Positions 58,939-64,000 of a DNA stretch of 64,000 nt are shown one piece after another. Source of the DNA: JADCRZ01 sp037718865. Its GTDB lineage: Bacteria; Bacteroidota; Bacteroidia; Chitinophagales; Chitinophagaceae. Position 1 is the first letter of the stretch, and the number at the start of each line of letters is the position of its first letter. The stretch lies in assembly GCA_037718865.1 (NCBI GenBank), contig JBBJMP010000021.1:1-64000 (forward strand). Reading direction: 5' to 3'. The position numbers and the translations under genes are program-made. Below the pieces are notes generated by a model. That model saw nothing but the letters and a program-made list of their open reading frames with translations, had not been told where the DNA came from and searched no databases.

Positions 58939-61575
58939 ATGAACCTAAATAATTTTACTATAAAATCCCAGGAAGCTGTTCAACAGGCTCAGCAGTTGGC
59001 ATTCAATGGGCAGAATCCGAGTATTGAAACTGAGCACCTCCTGAAAGCTTTGTTGAGCGAAGATGACAGTCCGGTCGAATTTCTGCTTAAGAAAAGTAAT
59101 GTTAACGTGAATTTTGTATCGGGCAAGCTGGATGAAAGTCTTGGTAAACTCCCAAAAGTGCAGGGTGGAGAACCTGCCCAGGTGATCAGCCGTGACATGA
59201 ACAATGTTATGCTGAGAGCCACAGCTTCGTTGAAAATATTCAATGATGAGTTTGTCAGCGTTGAACATCTGCTTCTGGCTATCGCCCAGGGCAATGATAA
59301 CACCGCAAAGTCGCTGAAAGATGCTGGCATTACTGAAAAAGGTTTGATAGCCGCGATTAAAGACCTGAAAAAAGGATCCACCATTTCTTCCCAAACTTCA
59401 GAAACCCAGTTTAATGCATTAAACAAGTATGGAAAGAATTTAAATGAGCTAGCAAGGGTTGGTAAATTAGATCCGGTGATAGGCCGTGATGAAGAGATCA
59501 GGAGAACGTTGCACATACTCTCCCGCAGGAACAAGAATAACCCCATACTGGTAGGTGAACCGGGTGTAGGCAAAACAGCCATTGCAGAAGGCCTTGCCCA
59601 CCGGATCGTGAACGGGGATGTGCCTGAGAACCTTAAATCGAAAACGATTTATGCGCTTGATATGGGACAGCTGATTGCCGGCGCCAAGTACAAGGGTGAA
59701 TTTGAAGAGCGCCTGAAAAGCGTGGTTAAAGAAGTGGCCACCAGCGACGGCGAGATTATTCTGTTCATAGATGAAATTCATACGCTGGTCGGCGCCGGAG
59801 GAGGCGAAGGCGCAATGGATGCTGCTAACATCCTCAAGCCTGCGCTGGCACGTGGCGAGTTAAGGGCCATAGGTGCAACGACCCTGAACGAATACCAGAA
59901 ATTTTTTGAGAAAGATAAAGCTCTGGAACGTCGTTTCCAGAAAGTGATGATCAATGAACCGAATGTGGAAGATGCCATTTCTATTTTGAGGGGCTTGAAG
60001 GATCGTTACGAGACCCATCATCATGTACGCATCAAGGACGAAGCGATCATAGCGGCAGTGGAATTGTCTCATCGTTATGTTACCGACCGGTTCCTTCCCG
60101 ACAAAGCAATCGACCTGATAGATGAAAGTGCTGCCAGGCTAAGGCTTGAAATGAACAGTATGCCCGAAGAACTGGATGAGTTGGAAAGAAAGATCAGGCA
60201 GCTGGAAATTGAACGTGAAGCCATAAAACGCGAAAATGATGAGGGTAAATTGCGGGAACTCAGCACGGAGATCGCGAATATGTCTGTAAAGCGGGATACC
60301 TTCAAAGCAAAATGGCAGGAAGAAAAGGAAATACTGGATAAGATCCAGAATGCCAAGGCAGAAATGGAAAATCTCAAGCTCGCAGCGGAAAAGTCGGAGC
60401 GTGAAGGGAACTATGGAAAGGTTGCTGAAATCCGCTATGGTAAAATGAAAGAACAGGAAAAGATCGTCGCGGATTATACCAGTCAGCTGGACCTGATCAG
60501 TGAGAAGCGTTTGTTAAAAGAGGAAGTGGATGCTGAAGATATTGCAGAAAACGTAGCTAAAGCTACCGGTATCCCGGTAAGCAGGATGATGCAAAGCGAA
60601 AAGGATAAATTACTGAAGCTTGAAGATGAATTGCATAAACGCGTTGTAGGGCAGGATGAAGCCATTGAAGCCGTAGCTGACGCCATACGAAGGAGCCGTG
60701 CGGGTTTACAGGATCCCAGAAAGCCAATAGGTTCATTCATCTTCCTGGGAACAACAGGTGTTGGTAAAACTGAGTTGGCAAAAGCCCTGGCTGAATACCT
60801 CTTTGATGATGACAGCATGATGACAAGGATAGACATGAGTGAGTACCAGGAAAAGCATACGGTGAGCCGCCTGATCGGCGCCCCTCCGGGTTATGTGGGG
60901 TACGATGAGGGGGGACAGCTTACTGAAGCCGTCCGGCGCAAGCCCTATAGTGTAATTCTCCTTGATGAAATAGAAAAAGCGCATCCTGATATTTTTAACA
61001 TTTTGCTGCAGGTATTGGATGACGGGCGTTTAACCGATAATAAGGGCCGTGTAGTGAATTTTAAAAACACGATCATCATCATGACCAGCAATATGGGAAG
61101 TCATATCATCCAGGCAAATTTTGAAGATGTAAACGAGAGGAACAAGGAAACGGTAGTGGAAAATACCAAACGGGAAGTGATAGAATTACTGCGTCAAACC
61201 ATCCGGCCTGAATTTTTGAACCGCATTGATGAGGTGATCATGTTCCAGCCATTGTTGAAGAAAGAAATTAAAGGCATCATTAAGATTCAGTTGCAAAATT
61301 TGCAGAACCTCGTGGCTGAAACGGGTATCCGGTTGCAGTTCAGTGAATACGCCATCGACTACCTTGCAGAGAATGGCTTCGACCCGCAGTTCGGTGCGCG
61401 GCCGTTGAAGCGGCTGATTCAAAAAGAAGTAATAAATAAGCTGAGTAAAAAAATCCTTGCTGGTGATATTGAAAAAACCAGGCCGGTACTGGTGGATGTA
61501 TTTGATGGGGTGGTAGTATTCAGAAACGAAGTGCATGAGCTGGAAAAGAATGTGACGGACCGCATACAGGCATAA
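58939..61575 (+). CDS. clpB: ATP-dependent disaggregase ClpB
   Basis: 878 residues, complete. N domain (FTIKSQEAVQQAQQLAFNGQNPSIETEHLLKALL), NBD1 with Walker A GEPGVGKTA and IILFIDEIHTLVGAGG, the long coiled-coil middle domain (about 410-530, KIRQLEIEREAIKREN and on), NBD2 with GTTGVGKTEL and ILLDEIEKAHPDIFNILLQVLDDGR, arginine finger in RPEFLNRIDEVIMF, and the C-terminal ARPLKRLIQKEVINKLSKKIL. It rescues aggregated proteins with DnaK in the cytosol; heat induction is likely but no operator was recognised in the 185-nt upstream region. Confidence 0.98.
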   Translation: MNLNNFTIKSQEAVQQAQQLAFNGQNPSIETEHLLKALLSEDDSPVEFLLKKSNVNVNFVSGKLDESLGKLPKVQGGEPAQVISRDMNNVMLRATASLKIFNDEFVSVEHLLLAIAQGNDNTAKSLKDAGITEKGLIAAIKDLKKGSTISSQTSETQFNALNKYGKNLNELARVGKLDPVIGRDEEIRRTLHILSRRNKNNPILVGEPGVGKTAIAEGLAHRIVNGDVPENLKSKTIYALDMGQLIAGAKYKGEFEERLKSVVKEVATSDGEIILFIDEIHTLVGAGGGEGAMDAANILKPALARGELRAIGATTLNEYQKFFEKDKALERRFQKVMINEPNVEDAISILRGLKDRYETHHHVRIKDEAIIAAVELSHRYVTDRFLPDKAIDLIDESAARLRLEMNSMPEELDELERKIRQLEIEREAIKRENDEGKLRELSTEIANMSVKRDTFKAKWQEEKEILDKIQNAKAEMENLKLAAEKSEREGNYGKVAEIRYGKMKEQEKIVADYTSQLDLISEKRLLKEEVDAEDIAENVAKATGIPVSRMMQSEKDKLLKLEDELHKRVVGQDEAIEAVADAIRRSRAGLQDPRKPIGSFIFLGTTGVGKTELAKALAEYLFDDDSMMTRIDMSEYQEKHTVSRLIGAPPGYVGYDEGGQLTEAVRRKPYSVILLDEIEKAHPDIFNILLQVLDDGRLTDNKGRVVNFKNTIIIMTSNMGSHIIQANFEDVNERNKETVVENTKREVIELLRQTIRPEFLNRIDEVIMFQPLLKKEIKGIIKIQLQNLQNLVAETGIRLQFSEYAIDYLAENGFDPQFGARPLKRLIQKEVINKLSKKILAGDIEKTRPVLVDVFDGVVVFRNEVHELEKNVTDRIQA

Positions 61576-61600
61576 GAATTCAGGTGCTGTGCCTATCAAT

Positions 61601-61637
61601 GGTGATGCCATCCCGGACTGCCGCGGATGGCATCACC
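61601..61637 (+). terminator. Strong hairpin after clpB
   Basis: GGTGATGCCATCC (61601-61613) and GGATGGCATCACC (61625-61637) form a perfect 13-bp stem with an 11-nt loop, 25 nt after the clpB stop. No T run follows, so it may act as a 3' stabiliser or be a REP-like palindrome. Confidence 0.6.
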
Positions 61638-61716
61638 GATTACAAACGGGCCGGGAAAATTAACGGTAAGGCAAACATCATGGCAACAAAGATCGTAATT
61701 TCAGATTTTACCTGTT

Positions 61717-62211
61717 ATGATAGCTATTCAACAAGCAACTGAAAAAGATTTGCCGGGCATATTAGAAATTTATAATGAGGTCATTATAAATACAACGGCG
61801 GTATATGATTATGAGCCCCACACGTTATCCATGCGAACAGCCTGGTTCGACACTAAACAGAATGAGGGTTACCCGGTTTTTATTGCCAAAGATGGAAATG
61901 AGCTGGCGGGCTTTAGTTCTATAGGTCCTTTCCGGGCGTGGGCAGCTTATAAACATTCTGTTGAAAATTCGGTGTATGTTGCAGCGGGAAGCCGGGGAAA
62001 AGGTGTGGGCAGGTTATTGTTACAGCCTTTGATTGATGCCAGCAAAAAACTGGATAAACATACCATTCTGGCCGGCATTGATGCCACCAACCAGGCCAGT
62101 ATCCGGTTGCACCAGCATTTCCAATTTGAGGAGGTGGCGCATTTCAAAGAAGTAGGCTACAAATTTGGCCACTGGCTTGACTTGAAATTCTATCAACTTA
62201 TATTGCTTTAA
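61717..62211 (+). CDS. GNAT N-acetyltransferase (Pat/phosphinothricin-type)
   Basis: 164 residues. Pat-like start IAIQQATEKDLPGILEIYNEVIINTTAVYDYEP, GFSSIGPFRAWAAYKHSVENSVYVAAGSRGKGVGRLLLQPLID (motif A with RGKGVG for acetyl-CoA) and HTILAGIDATNQASIRLHQHFQFEEVAHFKEVGYKFG. It resembles the phosphinothricin/sulfoximine/methionine sulfone acetyltransferase group; the natural substrate is unknown. The deaminase gene follows 23 nt downstream. Confidence 0.9.
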   Translation: MIAIQQATEKDLPGILEIYNEVIINTTAVYDYEPHTLSMRTAWFDTKQNEGYPVFIAKDGNELAGFSSIGPFRAWAAYKHSVENSVYVAAGSRGKGVGRLLLQPLIDASKKLDKHTILAGIDATNQASIRLHQHFQFEEVAHFKEVGYKFGHWLDLKFYQLILL

Positions 62212-62234
62212 TACAACAATACGTTAATACCTGT

Positions 62235-62708
62235 ATGCAAAGAGAGTTGAAATTTATGCAGGAAGCGATACGATTGTCGCGCCAGAATATGTATACTAAA
62301 AACGGCGGTCCGTTTGGTTGCATAGTTGTAAAAGGCGAGCAGATAGTAGGATGTGGTTGGAACAGAGTGACCTCAACCAACGATCCGACAGCCCATGCAG
62401 AAGTGTTGGCCATCCGCGAAGCCTGTGCAAAACTGAATACGTTTCAATTGAATGGTTGCGAAATTTATACATCCTGCGAACCCTGCCCTATGTGTCTGGG
62501 AGCTATCTACTGGTCCAGGCCGGAAAAAGTGTTCTATGCCAATACCAGGGAAGATGCGGCGGCCATCGGCTTCGATGATTCTTTCATTTATGAAGAGTTA
62601 AAAATGGCTATGCATGAACGTAAGATTAAAATGATAGGACTGGGAGGGGAAGATGCATTAAAAGTGTTCAAAGAATGGAACACGATTGTAGATAAATTAC
62701 TCTACTAA
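62235..62708 (+). CDS. guaD: Guanine deaminase / CMP-dCMP-type nucleoside deaminase
   Basis: 157 residues. Zn site: the catalytic DPTAHAEVLAIREAC (His/Glu) and the Cys pair in TSCEPCPMCLGAIYWSRPEKVFYA; the C-terminal segment DDSFIYEELKMAMHERKIKM matches GuaD, where C-terminal residues complete the guanine pocket. It converts guanine to xanthine. A general cytidine/adenosine deaminase assignment is less likely given the GAIYW-P motif. Confidence 0.88.
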   Translation: MQRELKFMQEAIRLSRQNMYTKNGGPFGCIVVKGEQIVGCGWNRVTSTNDPTAHAEVLAIREACAKLNTFQLNGCEIYTSCEPCPMCLGAIYWSRPEKVFYANTREDAAAIGFDDSFIYEELKMAMHERKIKMIGLGGEDALKVFKEWNTIVDKLLY

Positions 62709-62886
62709 CCGTTTCTTACAGAAATATTATTCAATATTATCATTTCAAAGCTAATTAAAGTAAACAGGTATAAATTTCCCCAATAATCATCGCTCAAAGA
62801 TTTTTTTCAAGGGCATTGTTTTTGTTATGTAATTTTTATTGAATACAATTAACGCATGTTCATCGCGTTTTATTGAATCAGGACTT

Positions 62887-63960
62887 ATGAATAACAAGCA
62901 ATCAGTACCCAAAAACAAAAGAACAATACGTGTAACCATTGCGGCAGTTGTAGCAGGCATAATTATTACCGTCATCATTCTGGGAAATGCCTTTGTTCGA
63001 AAGGCAGAAAGTAAAGAAATGGCACAATATGGCAACAAGCCACGGGAAGTAAATAATGACAATACCCCAAAGCCTGCGGGTGAGATCGACACTTCCTTGT
63101 ACCATAAAGCACTTACTCATTTTGTAAACCATGATTCTTCTGGCCTTTGGCCGGTAAAGACGGACTATCCAAAAAGCGGAGCCATATTGCCGTTTAAGCG
63201 GGTTATAGCCTTTTATGGGAATTTGTACTCTAAAAGAATGGGCATATTGGGAGAGCTTCCTCCTCAACAAATGATTGGCAAATTACAGGATGAAATAAAG
63301 ACATGGCGAATGGCTGACTCTACCATGGAAATCATGCCTGCATTACATTATATTGCTGTAACAGCGCAAGTAAGTCCGGGTAAAGGAGGAAAATACCGTT
63401 TACGTATGCCTTTTCACCAGATCGATTCCGTACTTGCTATAGCAAAGAAGCTCGATGCCATTGTATTTTTGGATATCCAGGTAGGTTTAAGCTCTCTTGA
63501 GGAAGAAATTCCGCAACTGGAGCAATACCTTAGGATGCCGAATGTTCATTTGGGAATAGATCCTGAATTTTCAATGAAGGGAGGACATGCCCCGGGCAAG
63601 GCGGTTGGGTCTTATGACGCGGCTGACATCAATTATGCAACGGAATACCTGGCTAAACTGGTGCGCGATAATAACCTGCCTCCCAAAATTCTTGTAGTTC
63701 ACCGGTTTACCAGAGGTATGATTACAAATTATAAACAGATCGGGATTAAACCCGAGGTTCAGATTGTCATGCATATGGATGGCTGGGGACAACCAGCAAA
63801 AAAAATAAGTACCTACAAGTTATATATACACCAGGAACCGGTGCAATTCACGGGTTTTAAAATTTTTTATAAAAACGATATCAAGTCGAACGGAAGGCTT
63901 CTTACTCCTGCGGATTTAGTGCAGCTTCAGCCGCAACCATTATACATACAATACCAGTGA
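62887..63960 (+). CDS. Membrane-anchored protein of unknown function, possible glycoside-hydrolase-like barrel
   Basis: 357 residues from ATG 62887 (MNNKQSV); an earlier start at 62839 is possible but less natural. One N-terminal helix (VTIAAVVAGIIITVIILGNAF) anchors a large extracytoplasmic part. This contains repeated strand/helix segments that look barrel-like: RVIAFYGNLYSKRMGILGE, MPALHYIAVTAQ, LDAIVFLDIQVGLSS, VHLGIDPEFSM, LPPKILVVHRFTRGM, VQIVMHMDGWGQ. The acidic residues at strand ends (D in FLDIQ, D/E in IDPEF, D in MDGWG) resemble a glycosidase active site. I do not recognise the family with certainty; enzymatic function is inference. Confidence 0.7.
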   Translation: MNNKQSVPKNKRTIRVTIAAVVAGIIITVIILGNAFVRKAESKEMAQYGNKPREVNNDNTPKPAGEIDTSLYHKALTHFVNHDSSGLWPVKTDYPKSGAILPFKRVIAFYGNLYSKRMGILGELPPQQMIGKLQDEIKTWRMADSTMEIMPALHYIAVTAQVSPGKGGKYRLRMPFHQIDSVLAIAKKLDAIVFLDIQVGLSSLEEEIPQLEQYLRMPNVHLGIDPEFSMKGGHAPGKAVGSYDAADINYATEYLAKLVRDNNLPPKILVVHRFTRGMITNYKQIGIKPEVQIVMHMDGWGQPAKKISTYKLYIHQEPVQFTGFKIFYKNDIKSNGRLLTPADLVQLQPQPLYIQYQ

Positions 63961-64000
63961 TTACTCATTTTTCACTTGACAAGATTTGTAATCATACCAT

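Noticed and set aside
59860..60377. Minus-strand Ser/Leu-rich frames across clpB
   Set aside because: Typical antisense shadows of a highly conserved gene; no independent support.
61601..61637. The clpB-distal palindrome taken as a CIRCE or heat-shock operator
   Set aside because: It lies downstream of clpB, not at its promoter, and does not match the CIRCE sequence.

Overview
The window comes from a chromosome of the phylum Bacteroidota, most likely family Chitinophagaceae or a close relative. This is inferred from a T9SS-type C-terminal sorting domain, DUF3857/transglutaminase pairs, a LytS/LytTR two-component pair, BshB1 (bacillithiol), an AraR of the Nudix type, a fused alpha/beta E1 dehydrogenase and glutaminyl-tRNA synthetase. 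Shine-Dalgarno sequences are weak or absent. No rRNA, CRISPR array, prophage or plasmid functions are visible.

Left edge (1-3.7 kb): the 5' part of a large minus-strand TIR-NACHT-WD40 gene, an NLR-like STAND protein of the antiphage type, whose WD40 region is made of near-identical 126-bp repeats and runs off the window. Beside it lie a degenerate tRNA-Met-like gene (CAU) with an excellent terminator and a short unrecognised ORF. From 3.9 to 6.7 kb there are two tandem SMP-30-like lipoproteins and a HAD phosphatase. From 6.8 to 13.5 kb a minus-strand arabinose operon runs araR-araB-araD-araA-Na+/sugar symporter, with a promoter/operator candidate and an attenuator-like hairpin upstream and a terminator at its end.

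From 13.9 to 30.6 kb: an aminotransferase, an unusual papain-like peptidase fused to an alpha/beta-hydrolase-like domain, DUF1573, branched-chain 2-oxoacid dehydrogenase E1, YebC, four membrane proteins (APC, DAACS, DedA, MFS), a GT9 glycosyltransferase, a secreted PQQ-type sugar dehydrogenase, and a BON lipoprotein next to a BON-LysM protein. A complete, recently inserted IS (30701-32337, 6-bp target duplication) follows. Then come malate dehydrogenase, a FAD oxidoreductase, lipoamide dehydrogenase, BshB1, the agmatine-to-putrescine pair aguB-aguA, an acyl-CoA dehydrogenase and two tandem YggS homologues, the second lacking the PLP lysine.

From 42 to 64 kb: a LytS/LytTR pair, glnS, small hypothetical and housekeeping genes, a GMC oxidoreductase with its subunit-3 partner, a methylmalonyl-CoA mutase catalytic subunit, an IscA-type protein, a DUF3857 pair (one without the transglutaminase Cys), a serine-hydrolase-like protein lacking its catalytic motifs, clpB, a GNAT enzyme, guanine deaminase and an unrecognised membrane-anchored protein.

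The most unusual window-wide signal is in the intergenic DNA. At about a dozen sites there are arms built from 7- or 8-nt words repeated in register (for example GGTTTAA, ATGTGAA, GATGAAT, CATTTGCA, CGCAGATT). Many are paired with a mirrored arm, giving 20-30 bp hairpins around unrelated cores. Each site uses its own word but the architecture is shared. Some arms reach into coding ends (the aguA C-terminus) or start codons (GT9).
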